From assembly GCA_030429485.1 (NCBI GenBank), contig JAUIFD010000007.1, positions 1-43,572 on the forward strand: a stretch of 43,572 nt of DNA, read 5' to 3'. How positions within the stretch are numbered: position 1 is the stretch's first letter; the number at the start of each line of letters is the position of its first letter. Made by a program: the position numbers and the translations under genes. Below, piece after piece: positions 25,970-33,948 of the stretch. Source of the stretch: Phycisphaerae bacterium. Lineage in GTDB: Bacteria > Planctomycetota > Phycisphaerae > Phycisphaerales > UBA1924. The notes beneath the pieces are model-generated. The model was not told the DNA's origin. It saw nothing but the letters and a program-made list of their open reading frames with translations, and made no database searches.

Positions 25970-27669
25970 GTCACCTCCGCGTAGCGCGCCACCAGCCTGG
26001 TCCGCACCATCGCCGCGGTCCCGCCCGCCGCGGCGCGCACGTCGGCGGGCGCGAGACGACGCATCACCGTGGCGAGAAACCCGCCGCCCGCCTCGTCGGC
26101 GATCTGCGCGATGCCGCGCCGCAGCTCGTCGTCGGGCACGTCGGCGAGCGGGTCGCGCGGCGGCGGTTCGGGCGATGCAGGCAGGGGGGCGGGCTCGCTC
26201 GCCAGCCTCGGGCTCCCGCGCGTCTCGGGTCGCGCAGTCAGCCACTCGGCGACCTTCCGGCGCAGCACCCGATCGGGCATCGCGTCACCGCGCAAGTCCG
26301 CACCTCCCAGCGCCTCGCGCGCGGCCTCGGGCTCGCTCTCGATCACCGCGGCGACGGCTCGCTCGAGGACCTCGGGCCACGTCCGTTCGATCACCGCGAG
26401 CTGCTCGGCGCGCTCCGCCGCTCGCTCCATGTCGCGCTTGGCACGCTCCGTCTCGGCGCGCTCTCGCTCCCGCTGCTCGCGCCGTCCCACCGCCTCGTGC
26501 TTGGCGGCGATCTCGGCGTCTCGTCGTCGGTCGTCCTCGGCCCGCTGGAGGGGCGTGCGGTAGTCCTCGGGCACGTCCCACCGCTCGCGGAGCCCGGTGC
26601 GGATCCAGCCCGCGGGGTTGCCCAGCGCGTCGTCGCGCGCCCGCTCAGCGAGCCAGGCGAGGCGCCTGAGGTCCTCGGGCTCGGTGCCCACGTCGCGCAT
26701 CACCGCGGAGACGGACCGCGGCTGGAGCACGTCGTTGAGCAGGGCGAGCAGGCCCGCCGGGTGGGCGGGGTCGGTGGGATGGGTGGGGTGTGGCGCGCCG
26801 GCGTCGGACGCGGCGGGGTCGGCGGGTGGGGTGTCCGGCGGCGGTGGCGGGTCCGGGCGCTGCAGCGTCGACGCAGCGGCGGACGGGGTCCCGTCGGGGC
26901 GAGGGTCGTCCGGCGGGGGTGGTGCGTCCGGGGCGGACGGGTCTCCCGGCGGAGCGAGATCGCGAGCGGCAGCAGCAGGCGGGGGCTCGGGGGGCGGCAG
27001 CCCCCCGCGGGGTGGCGGGTCCGACGCGGTTTCGGGCGTGCGAGCGTCGATGTCGTCCCCCCCACACCCCCTGGCTGTGGCGCTGGCGCTGGCGCTGGCG
27101 CTGGCCAAGGCTACGCGGGAAACGGGCCCGTTTTCCCGTGGGGCGTCCCGCGTCGTGTGCTCGGGCCGGTTTTCCCGTGGGGGGTCGGGCGGTCGTCCCG
27201 TGGAAACCGGCGGCTCTTCCCGGGGTGCCTGCGGAGGCGAGGGGTTCGCGGCGTAGAACTCCTCGGCTTCCTTCCGATCGCGTGCTCGGAGCGCCCGGGT
27301 GCGTGGCGCGGAGCCGTCGGCGAAGTATGTTCGGGATTTGGCGACCTGGTAATGGGCCTGATCTTCGCAGTGTTCGGCCCAGTCATGGATGATCAGACGG
27401 TGCTCGGGGTGGGCGTCGAACCAGCGTGTCTCCAGGAGCGTCTCGACGAGTTCAGAGGGCTTGCCCGGCCAACCGACGGCGTTGGCGATCTGTGCGTCTG
27501 AGCGGGTCCCCACGTTGCCCCTGGGCATGTACTTCGCGACCCAGTGCCAGAGGCGTTCGAGCGTCCCGACGGCGATGGTGTGGCTCGTCGCGAAGGGCAG
27601 GTCGAGGAGGGCGCTGATGCGATCAGCGAGCTCCATCATCTTGGGGTGGTCGGGGGTGTTGCGCTTCAC
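25966..27669 (-). CDS. Replication-initiation-type protein with long Pro-rich linker, 567 aa
   Basis: GTG 27669 overlaps the preceding stop and has GAGGAGGTGA upstream. The N-terminal 130 residues (MELADRISALLDLPFATSHT, GTRSDAQIANAVGWPGKPSE, LIIHDWAEHCEDQAHYQVAK) match the winged-helix module common at the start of phage replication/replisome-organiser proteins. Residues 200-320 are an extreme Pro/Asp/Ala linker with an Ala-Ser repeat. A long charged coil (RREQRERERAETERAKRDME) and a C-terminal helical domain follow. The adjacent DnaA-like gene supports a replication role. Confidence 0.65.
   Translation of the reverse strand: MKRNTPDHPKMMELADRISALLDLPFATSHTIAVGTLERLWHWVAKYMPRGNVGTRSDAQIANAVGWPGKPSELVETLLETRWFDAHPEHRLIIHDWAEHCEDQAHYQVAKSRTYFADGSAPRTRALRARDRKEAEEFYAANPSPPQAPREEPPVSTGRPPDPPRENRPEHTTRDAPRENGPVSRVALASASASASATARGCGGDDIDARTPETASDPPPRGGLPPPEPPPAAAARDLAPPGDPSAPDAPPPPDDPRPDGTPSAAASTLQRPDPPPPPDTPPADPAASDAGAPHPTHPTDPAHPAGLLALLNDVLQPRSVSAVMRDVGTEPEDLRRLAWLAERARDDALGNPAGWIRTGLRERWDVPEDYRTPLQRAEDDRRRDAEIAAKHEAVGRREQRERERAETERAKRDMERAAERAEQLAVIERTWPEVLERAVAAVIESEPEAAREALGGADLRGDAMPDRVLRRKVAEWLTARPETRGSPRLASEPAPLPASPEPPPRDPLADVPDDELRRGIAQIADEAGGGFLATVMRRLAPADVRAAAGGTAAMVRTRLVARYAEVT
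27071..27106. repeat. Hexanucleotide tandem repeat (CTGGCG-type, six units)
   Basis: Six adjoining 6-base units, three of them exact CTGGCG, encode an alternating Ala-Ser stretch in the replication-type protein. This is a likely length-variable site that stays in frame. Confidence 0.85.
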
Positions 27670-28049
27670 CTCGTCACCTCCTCGGGAACGACGTCGGGGA
27701 ACCCCAGCCGGGTGCCCTCTTCGATGCACCACTCCCGCCACCGCGCGGTGTCGCGCAGGACGTCGTCCGGCGGCTGGACCTCGTGCAGCCTGTACCTGGC
27801 GGGCGTGATCCACTCGCAGAGGCGCCGACCGGAGCGAGGGTGCGCTCGCGTGACGTGCATCGTGCCTCCAACATGCACGAGCCGGTAGACGTGGATCGTC
27901 TCGCCCCGGTTCGGCGCGTCGTCCAGTTGATCGCACGCGTCCCACTGCCCGCCCGCGGTGACGAGTCGCATGAAGCGTGGCACGCGCCGCAGCGAGAGCG
28001 CCGGGGCCTCGGACGCGGGCCCGTCCTCACATGTGACGGAGTAGACCAT
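27666..28049 (-). CDS. Unknown protein in replication operon, 127 aa
   Basis: A soluble protein with no recognised family. It has scattered Cys (positions 6, 38, 77, 108), a basic central part (HVTRAHPRSGRRLCEWITPA) and an acidic C-terminus. ATG 28049 overlaps the HerA-like stop (TGATG); a GTG one codon earlier is also possible. Coupling on both sides suggests co-expression with the replication proteins. Confidence 0.65.
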   Translation of the reverse strand: MVYSVTCEDGPASEAPALSLRRVPRFMRLVTAGGQWDACDQLDDAPNRGETIHVYRLVHVGGTMHVTRAHPRSGRRLCEWITPARYRLHEVQPPDDVLRDTARWREWCIEEGTRLGFPDVVPEEVTR

Positions 28050-29860
28050 CACGCGCTCACCCCCTCAGGGAACAGCACCTCGGTGGGCCTGACGACGCCG
28101 CGCCCGCGATTGATCAGCCCGAGCGAGCTGAGCTTGGAGAGGTTGTTGTTGAACGCGCCGCCGCCTGCGCTGTAGCCGGTGCGTGACGCGATCTCCTCGA
28201 CGCTGATCTCCTTGTCGCCCCAATCGATGATCACACGCAGGACAGCCGCCTGCGGGTTCGTCAGGGCGTCGAGGACGCACTTGTGCAGGTCGTCCAGCTC
28301 GACGCCCACCTCGGGCTCGGCGGTGTATGTCCAGCCGCTCTCGGTGAGCCTGACGGCGCCGGAGAGGCGCTCGATGAGCCCGCGCGACGAGAGGGCGCTT
28401 AGGTTGTTGTTGAAGGCCCCGCCCTTGGGCGAGTAGCCCGCGCGGAACGCGACCTGTCCAACGGTCGGCTCGGTGATGCCGATGACATACCACCACGCGA
28501 GCGCGTCGAGGATCTTGCGGTGCGGGTTGGTGAGGTCACCGAGCAACTCGGCGGGCGTCGAGGCTCCGCGTCTCGCCGGTCCGCCCGTGCGCAGGGTGGG
28601 GCTGGGGGTGGGTGTGGGGCGCGGGGAGGCGGGCCCGTCTATCCCGCCCTTGCCCTTGCGGGTAGGGGTTGATGATCCCGCGCCCTCGACCGCTTTCCTG
28701 ACATGCCCATTGAGCCCCGGCGCCTTCCAGTCGTGCAGTGCGCCGATCAGCCCGCCGCGGAGCTGCTCGACCGATTCCTGCCACTCCCAATCCCGCGCGT
28801 CGAGCGCCGCCCCCACCGCACGCTCGACGAGCTTCTGCGGGTCGGGCATCTCGACTAGTGACGCAAGCTGCTTCTCGAGTTCGGCGATGCGCTTCTCGCG
28901 CGTCTTGATCGTCTCGCGGAGCTTCTTCGGGTCGTTGCGCTTCTGCTCTTCCGGGTCGGTCACCTTCGCGATCGCGGTGCGCAGCGCCGGGATGTCGAGC
29001 TTCTCCGGTTCCTTGTGCGTCGCGCCCGCCTCGGGCGTGGCTGAGCTGTCGTACGTGCTCCGGAGTTGAATCTGTTCGCGAGCGAACACGTCGTGATGAG
29101 GCGCCCAGACGAACGCCTCGCCGGTCCCGAGCTTCGCGAGCCCCTTGTTGAACTGCTCGCGCTGGCCCTGGTCGTCGTGGAGCTTGACCCACTCATCGAG
29201 CGCCTTGCGGTCGTGCGGCCCGACGTGGCGGTGCGCGATGATCGTCTCCGCCTGGGTGAGCACGTCCTTGTTCACGCTCGCCGCACGCTGAGAGATCAGC
29301 ACGACGGCGATACCCGCCGCACGCCCGCGCCGCACCAGATCCTCTACAGCGCCCACGCACCGCGCGGGGTTCGAGCCCTTCCCGTCACCATCCCGTCCGT
29401 ACGAGCGGATGGTCTGTGGGATGAAGGCGTCGCACTCGTCGATCACGAGCGTGAGCGGATCGCGCTTCGAGCCCTTTTCGTAGTAGAGCGTCTCGAAGAA
29501 CTCGGTCATCATCCGCACCTGCGCGTTCTTGCGGAGGTGTCTGACCGAGAGCACAGCGGACGCCCGCCCGTTCACCAGCGCCTCGGCGATCGCCTTGCCC
29601 ACGCCCGGCTCTCCGGGCAGGAGCTCGTCTCCGTGCGGGCCGCCCAGGATCGGGATGCCGAGCTTCGACGACTTGCCCAATGGGAGCATCTTGAGCCCCC
29701 ACCACACGTCCGTCGGATCGATGACGATCACCTGCCGCTCGGCGTAGACCTGCTCGACCATCACGACGGCGGTGTTGGTCTTGCCCGATCCACGGATACC
29801 GAGCACGGCGCAGGTCTCGGAGTTGGCTTCCGGCGGGAGGGTGGTCTTGCCGAGCTTCAT
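28049..29860 (-). CDS. HerA-like (DUF87) ATPase with two C-terminal winged helices, 603 aa
   Basis: ATG 29860 has GGGAGGAG upstream. Walker A is GIRGSGKT (residues 21-28), Walker B is TLVIDECDAF (Asp141-Glu142). VRRGRAAGIAVVLISQRAAS (about 177-196) carries the Arg and Gln signatures typical of HerA/FtsK-type hexameric motors. A coiled coil (KKLRETIKTREKRIAELEKQ) follows at about 310-340, then a Pro-rich linker. Two similar winged-helix domains (about 470-535 and 545-600) share GGAFNNNLS.LSS.GLI.R. It may pump or remodel DNA in replication, repair or packaging. In cells HerA works with the nuclease NurA; here candidate partners are the Hjc-like and Cas4-like nucleases. Confidence 0.8.
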   Translation of the reverse strand: MKLGKTTLPPEANSETCAVLGIRGSGKTNTAVVMVEQVYAERQVIVIDPTDVWWGLKMLPLGKSSKLGIPILGGPHGDELLPGEPGVGKAIAEALVNGRASAVLSVRHLRKNAQVRMMTEFFETLYYEKGSKRDPLTLVIDECDAFIPQTIRSYGRDGDGKGSNPARCVGAVEDLVRRGRAAGIAVVLISQRAASVNKDVLTQAETIIAHRHVGPHDRKALDEWVKLHDDQGQREQFNKGLAKLGTGEAFVWAPHHDVFAREQIQLRSTYDSSATPEAGATHKEPEKLDIPALRTAIAKVTDPEEQKRNDPKKLRETIKTREKRIAELEKQLASLVEMPDPQKLVERAVGAALDARDWEWQESVEQLRGGLIGALHDWKAPGLNGHVRKAVEGAGSSTPTRKGKGGIDGPASPRPTPTPSPTLRTGGPARRGASTPAELLGDLTNPHRKILDALAWWYVIGITEPTVGQVAFRAGYSPKGGAFNNNLSALSSRGLIERLSGAVRLTESGWTYTAEPEVGVELDDLHKCVLDALTNPQAAVLRVIIDWGDKEISVEEIASRTGYSAGGGAFNNNLSKLSSLGLINRGRGVVRPTEVLFPEGVSA

Positions 29861-30030
29861 CGCAGCCGCTCCTCCCCGATGCGTTCGAGCGTCGCCGCCT
29901 GGCCCGGGCTCAGAGCGCGTCCCGCGCGCCGTTGCTTGTCGATCGAGTCCACAAACTTGACCTCCCAATCGGTGAGCCCCTCGTCGAGTTCGAGGAGCTG
30001 CTCCAACAGCATGAGCTGGTCTTCGCTCAT
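29857..30030 (-). CDS. Small acidic helical protein, 57 aa
   Basis: The sequence begins SEDQLMLLEQLLELDEGLTD and is predicted to be fully helical, with an arginine-rich end. Start and stop both overlap neighbours (ATGA). Its position directly before the HerA-like ATPase suggests a partner or regulator. Family unknown. Confidence 0.6.
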   Translation of the reverse strand: MSEDQLMLLEQLLELDEGLTDWEVKFVDSIDKQRRAGRALSPGQAATLERIGEERLR

Positions 30031-30347
30031 CGGCCCTCTCCTACGTCCGCCGCAGCGTTCAGCATCCGCGCAACCCGCTTCGCCCCGAGCTTGTCGAACT
30101 CGATAGCGAGCATCCGGAAGTACAGCGCGAGATCCGTGCCTGGCGACTCGCGTCCGCCCTGGTGCATCGCTGTCGCGTGGTTGAGCGACACACGCTCCAT
30201 CACGTCGAGCCACGGTTCCAGACAAGTCACGCCCGACTCTTCACCGGCGAGCACGATCAGCGTGCGTGGTAAATACCTCGCGCCTTCGTGTTCGTTGATC
30301 GCCTTCAGGAACTCGGCGACGTCGTAGATGGTCCGCACGGTCTTCAC
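30027..30347 (-). CDS. Unknown protein, 106 aa
   Basis: A soluble mixed alpha/beta protein (YLPRTLIVLAGEESGVTCLE, then ALYFRMLAIEFDKLGAKRVA). No known domain. It overlaps both neighbours by 4 bases within the long coupled operon. Confidence 0.65.
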   Translation of the reverse strand: MKTVRTIYDVAEFLKAINEHEGARYLPRTLIVLAGEESGVTCLEPWLDVMERVSLNHATAMHQGGRESPGTDLALYFRMLAIEFDKLGAKRVARMLNAAADVGEGR

Positions 30348-30523
30348 GACCTGCTCCTCTCGTCGTTGGGCAATGCAAGTTCGAGTCGTTGTCGCAGCGC
30401 GGCCCGGTCACGCTCGGCAGCATCGCGCTGACGGCGAGCAAGATCACGCTCAGCGATCGCCGCATCACGCTCACGCGACAGCTTCTCGATCTCCTGATTC
30501 AGTGCGGTGAATGCGTTGCTCAT
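30344..30523 (-). CDS. Short coiled-coil protein, 59 aa
   Basis: Almost entirely a coiled coil with repeated Arg-Asp/Glu-Ala heptads (EKLSRERDAAIAERDLARRQ). ATG 30523 overlaps the preceding stop (ATGA). Function unknown. Confidence 0.6.
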   Translation of the reverse strand: MSNAFTALNQEIEKLSRERDAAIAERDLARRQRDAAERDRAALRQRLELALPNDERSRS

Positions 30524-30993
30524 GCCCCGTTCCTCTCGTCTTCGCGTTTGGCGCACTCGTCGCAGAGCGCCATGCCGTCCGGCTCGTCATCGGGCGCGAG
30601 CGTCACGGGCCTGCCGCAGGTGATGCACGATTCCCAGTGCTCGACACCGGCTAGAGCCTGCCTGAGCACGTGGCGTATTCCGCCTGGCTGGAGTCTCCCC
30701 TCGTACCCGCCCGCCACCAGGTCCATCGCTGCCAACGCTTCTCTGCACGCCTCCGTTAGCTTGTCGCGTTGGGCGGCCAGGTGTGCGTTGTCCTTGAGCA
30801 GGTTGTCGAACGCTCTCGCTGTGTCAGCCCGTTCGCCCTCGGTGATCTTGTGGGCGGCCTCGGACTTGGCGAGAGTGTCGCGTAGTTTCTGGATCTCCTC
30901 TGCGGCGCGGCGCATTACGTCCGGCGTCATCACGCGCTGATTTGTGTCGCCGTGCTCGGCCCAGTGTCGAAGCTCCTGCACGATGTCGCTCAC
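30520..30993 (-). CDS. Coiled-coil protein with C-terminal zinc finger, 157 aa
   Basis: The start GTG 30993 overlaps the PolX-like stop (GTGA). The N-terminal two-thirds are helical (EEIQKLRDTLAKSEAAHKIT). The end has SCITCGRPV followed by LCDECAKRED, a CxxC...CxxC zinc ribbon in the style of DksA/TraR. A coil plus this zinc finger suggests possible RNA-polymerase binding, but the acidic tip typical of DksA is not clear. Confidence 0.65.
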   Translation of the reverse strand: MSDIVQELRHWAEHGDTNQRVMTPDVMRRAAEEIQKLRDTLAKSEAAHKITEGERADTARAFDNLLKDNAHLAAQRDKLTEACREALAAMDLVAGGYEGRLQPGGIRHVLRQALAGVEHWESCITCGRPVTLAPDDEPDGMALCDECAKREDERNGA

Positions 30994-31649
30994 GCCACGC
31001 TCCTCATGTGCTCGTAGATCGCGCTCACCTTCGACGCGCGACGCTCGGGCTCGATGTACGGGATGCCCAGCAGCTTGAACGCCGCACGCTCGTCGGGCAC
31101 GGGGATCGGGCGTCCGTCGGCGTCGAGCGGGTAGCCGCCGTCTGATGCCTTGTGTCGGCCCGCGAACTTCGCGCCATCGCGGTTGCGCAGGTGCAGGCTC
31201 AGGCACGCCTGGCCGAACTGGCGCGGGCCCGTGCGGATGAGCGACTGCCATCCCTGATTCCCGCGCGGTCCGGTGTCGTAGCGCCAGAGCTCCACGGTCA
31301 TCGTCTGGTCGTGGTCCCGCAGGTAGGCGCGGAGCTGGCAGTACTTGAAGCCGGCGTTGGCGCCCTTCACGATCACGCCGCGCTCGGCGACCACGGGTTT
31401 GTTGTCCGGACAGAAAAGCGACGCCGGCTCACGCTCGGAGACAAAGCACTCGCGAATGCGTGCGAGCAGCGTGTCGGGCTCATCCGCTCGCGGCAGCGGG
31501 CAGAGCAGCTCGACGTCGCCCACCGTGCTCTCCTTCCGCCGGAGCGAGCCGACGATCGAGCAGTCCCCGTCGTCCAGGTCGAGCAGCCGCCAGACGTAAC
31601 TGGCGAATTCCACGCCCCGCTCGTATGCCACGCGCGCGCCGGAGCTCAT
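30990..31649 (-). CDS. Minimal DNA polymerase beta-like (PolX) nucleotidyltransferase, 219 aa
   Basis: The palm signature SIVGSLRRKESTVGDVELL (residues 31-49) has the GS...RR...D-x-[DE] pattern of family X polymerases, with Asp45 and Glu47 as metal ligands. A third acidic residue is likely Glu120 (MTVELWRYD). IRTGPRQFGQACLSLHLRNR (about 138-157) corresponds to the PolX TGS..FN...R nucleotide-binding segment. FKLLGIPYIEPERR near the C-terminus is the classic family ending (LGLPYxxPxxR). The 8-kDa lyase and fingers regions are missing, giving a very small enzyme comparable in size to viral PolX proteins. It may fill gaps in repair or recombination. No other DNA polymerase is seen in the genome. 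Confidence 0.85.
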   Translation of the reverse strand: MSSGARVAYERGVEFASYVWRLLDLDDGDCSIVGSLRRKESTVGDVELLCPLPRADEPDTLLARIRECFVSEREPASLFCPDNKPVVAERGVIVKGANAGFKYCQLRAYLRDHDQTMTVELWRYDTGPRGNQGWQSLIRTGPRQFGQACLSLHLRNRDGAKFAGRHKASDGGYPLDADGRPIPVPDERAAFKLLGIPYIEPERRASKVSAIYEHMRSVA

Positions 31650-31894
31650 GCCGCCCTCCTCGCACGCACGTCAAGGAGCAGCAGGAAAGCACTGCTGCCG
31701 ATCACCCACTCGGCATTGCGCACCTTCGACAGGTAGCTCGCGGAGAGCCCGGATTGTCGCGCGACCTCCCGGAGCGACGTGCTCTCGCTGAGCTCTTTGA
31801 TGAGCTTCGGCCCGAGTTTCTCGAGGTCCTTGAGAATGCTCTGCCACTCTTTCTCGTGTTTGCGGATGGCGGCGGCGGTCGCGTCGTAACTCAC
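31646..31894 (-). CDS. Small helix-turn-helix protein, 82 aa
   Basis: SLREVARQSGLSASYLSKVR is a clear HTH of the XRE/Cro type (about residues 40-59). The N-terminal part is a charged helix (IRKHEKEWQSILKDLEKLGP). The start GTG 31894 overlaps the preceding stop (GTGA). It could be a transcription regulator of the early genes, though it lies inside the operon and not at a divergent promoter. It is the only clear repressor-like gene in the genome. Confidence 0.7.
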   Translation of the reverse strand: MSYDATAAAIRKHEKEWQSILKDLEKLGPKLIKELSESTSLREVARQSGLSASYLSKVRNAEWVIGSSAFLLLLDVRARRAA

Positions 31895-32295
31895 CCCAGT
31901 TCCTCCGCGATGCGCGCGAGCACCTTGCCGATGTCTTCCTCGCCGCTCACGGTGACGCGGAGGTCTTCGAAGAGCGTGGTGGTCAAGCACCACCCACGCT
32001 TGTTCTTCCGCCAGAGCACGATCCATCGCGTGTGCCCGTTGGCCTCGGCATCACGAGCGGCCTGTACGCATGCGTCGTCGAGCAGCTTGGTGGCGATCTC
32101 GAAGTCGCGCTCGTTGCTCTTGACCTCGATCCAGAGCTTCGGCAAGTCGCGGCATACGACGTCGGGCTGGTTGGTGGTCTTGAGCTTGCCGCCGCTGACC
32201 TGCGAGGTGCGGTAGGCGTCGTGCCCCAGTTCCTTGAGCAGTTTGACGGCTTCACGCTCGCGCGTTGCGCCCTTGCGCTTGGAGGTCATGCTCAT
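31891..32295 (-). CDS. Hjc-like Holliday-junction resolvase / PD-(D/E)XK nuclease, 134 aa
   Basis: The N-terminal KRKGATREREAVKLLKELGH matches the Hjc start (KGxxxERE...L...G), with a conserved Glu. RTSQVSGG is followed by NQPDVVCRDLPKLWIEVKSN, carrying Asp45 and the E-x-K at residues 57-59. Together these form the metal site of the archaeal-type resolvase/VRR-like nuclease fold. It would cut branched DNA before packaging or during recombination. ATG 32295 overlaps the preceding stop. Confidence 0.75.
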   Translation of the reverse strand: MSMTSKRKGATREREAVKLLKELGHDAYRTSQVSGGKLKTTNQPDVVCRDLPKLWIEVKSNERDFEIATKLLDDACVQAARDAEANGHTRWIVLWRKNKRGWCLTTTLFEDLRVTVSGEEDIGKVLARIAEELG

Positions 32296-32579
32296 CGTGC
32301 GTTCCTCTTTGCTTTCGCGCGGGCCTTGGCCCACGTCTCGATCTCGTGCGGCGTGGCGTACGAGCACACGCGGATGGCGTCACGCAGCTCGTGAGGCTGC
32401 ATGACACTGATGTGCGCCTTCGGCTCGCGGAGCGACAGGCGCTCGGCGAGCCAGGCGTAGCAGACCCCGCGGAACTTCCGCTGTCGATACCAGGGCATCG
32501 CCTCCCAGAGCGGGTCGAAGGCCTGGTGCGCCAGCTCGCGGAGCCGTGCGGTCGGGACGTTGCGGAGGTCCTCGGTCAC
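32292..32579 (-). CDS. DUF3268-like protein without its zinc finger, 95 aa
   Basis: The pattern ARLRELAHQAFDPLWEAM, then RGVCYAWLAERLSL and HISVMQPHELRDAI, matches the C-terminal half of DUF3268 phage proteins (R..aH.aFDplW...AY.WLA...HIG). The usual N-terminal CxxC zinc-finger half is missing here. The start GTG 32579 overlaps the preceding stop. Function of the family is unknown; it is usually found among phage DNA-metabolism genes. Confidence 0.7.
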   Translation of the reverse strand: MTEDLRNVPTARLRELAHQAFDPLWEAMPWYRQRKFRGVCYAWLAERLSLREPKAHISVMQPHELRDAIRVCSYATPHEIETWAKARAKAKRNAR

Positions 32580-32983
32580 GCGGCTTCCTGGGCGGGCTCT
32601 TCCTCGCCCATCTCCATCTGGTGCGGGTTGCTCAGGTGCCAATCGAAGAGCTTGCCGAGGTCCTTGGCCTCCTCGTTGAGCTGGTCGCGGTCCTTCGAGA
32701 GCTGGAAGTACTCGAGCGCCAGCTCGCCCTGCCGCTTGATGCCCGGGCGGCTCTCCGCGTTGATCTCGCGCGAGATCACGCCGAGCCGTTCGCTGATGCT
32801 TTTGCGCACCGCGCTGTTGTCGCGGAGTTCGGCCTGAATCTCCTCGATCGCGGCGCACTTCTCGACGGGCCACTGGGTCACGTCGATCGCGTCGCGTCTC
32901 GGTCTCTCGGCCACGTGCAGCTTGCCGTAGGGCACGGGCGGTGTGGCTCGGTTGACCTTCTTCTTCGCCGGCTTGTTCGTCAT
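32576..32983 (-). CDS. Helical protein, 135 aa, unknown
   Basis: The N-terminus is basic (MTNKPAKKKVNRATPPVP). A long helical region follows (IEEIQAELRDNSAVRKSISE, then ALEYFQLSKDRDQLNEEAKD), and the C-terminus is acidic. ATG 32983 is preferred over ATG 32998 because AAAGGAG lies at the right distance before it. The shape recalls Gam-like host nuclease inhibitors, but no clear similarity can be claimed. Confidence 0.65.
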   Translation of the reverse strand: MTNKPAKKKVNRATPPVPYGKLHVAERPRRDAIDVTQWPVEKCAAIEEIQAELRDNSAVRKSISERLGVISREINAESRPGIKRQGELALEYFQLSKDRDQLNEEAKDLGKLFDWHLSNPHQMEMGEEEPAQEAA

Positions 32984-32994
32984 CGTAACTCCTT

Positions 32995-33948
32995 TCATGC
33001 CGCCATAGGCGCGGCCGGTCCGTTGATGAGCAGCACTTCCTCGCCCACGTGCCCCGACTGGAACCACGCGGACGGCCCCGACCTCGTCACGTTGTGTGTG
33101 CTCTTGTGCCGGTCGATGCGCAGCTTCGTCCAGCCCGGGTAGAGGTCGTCGAGCCTCGGGTCGTCGTAGTAGCTCACGACCACCCGCGTGTGCTGCTTCG
33201 CGTTGAGCGCCTCGGCGAGCCGGTCGTGATCGTCGGCTGCGCCGAAGAGCCCATCGCCGCCGGCGTCGGTGAAGTCGTGGATGTACGAGCAGTCACCGCT
33301 CCCGCGCGTCGAGCGCAGGTAGGGCGGGTCGGCGTAGATCGCGCAGCCCGGCTTGTCGTGCAGCTTGCCGATCAACTCCATGCCGTCTTCGCTGAGGATC
33401 GTCCACCGCCGCGCGCGCTCGACCCATGCGTCGATGCTCTCGCTCACTGAGCGCCATCGTCCGGCCGGGTCTCCGCCGCCGGGCCCGAAGCGCTTGCAGA
33501 GGCGGATCGTGCCCGTCTTGTTCGTGCCGCTGAACCCGTTCGGCCCGAGCCACTCCGCGACGAGGTACGCGAGCGCCCACTCGATGTGCGTGTCGGTGAC
33601 CACCGAGGGCCGTTCGGCGAGCCCGACCTCGCGCAGCGCCCGCGACTCGGCGACGAGCGACTGGTGCAGTGCGTCGGCGCACAGCACGCGCTCGGCGCGC
33701 TCGGCGAGGTCTCCGCCGCGCGGCGAGGCGAGCACCATCGCGAGGTTCACTAGGTCACCGTTGAGGTCGTTCACGATGTGCGTCTGCACGTCGGGCATCG
33801 CGAGCGAGACCGCGCACGACCCGCAGAACGGCTCGACAAAGAACGCCGGCGGCTTCGGCCAGCAGACCTGGCGGACGATCTCGGGCGCCATCGAGCGCTT
33901 GCCGCCGAAGTACGGCAGCAGCCCCTTGATCGGCATGGGGGTAGTCAT
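32995..33948 (-). CDS. Dam-type (D12 class) DNA adenine methyltransferase, 317 aa
   Basis: Motifs are in the class alpha order: LLPYFGGKRSMA (motif X/I region, residues 10-21), FFVEPFCGSCAV (36-47), VNDLNGDLV (59-67) and the catalytic IYADPPYL (204-211). It would methylate adenine N6 in a short DNA site. The start ATG 33948 overlaps the stop of the cytosine methyltransferase gene, so the two are co-translated. No cognate restriction enzyme is visible, so protection against host restriction is the likely purpose. Confidence 0.85.
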   Translation of the reverse strand: MTTPMPIKGLLPYFGGKRSMAPEIVRQVCWPKPPAFFVEPFCGSCAVSLAMPDVQTHIVNDLNGDLVNLAMVLASPRGGDLAERAERVLCADALHQSLVAESRALREVGLAERPSVVTDTHIEWALAYLVAEWLGPNGFSGTNKTGTIRLCKRFGPGGGDPAGRWRSVSESIDAWVERARRWTILSEDGMELIGKLHDKPGCAIYADPPYLRSTRGSGDCSYIHDFTDAGGDGLFGAADDHDRLAEALNAKQHTRVVVSYYDDPRLDDLYPGWTKLRIDRHKSTHNVTRSGPSAWFQSGHVGEEVLLINGPAAPMAA

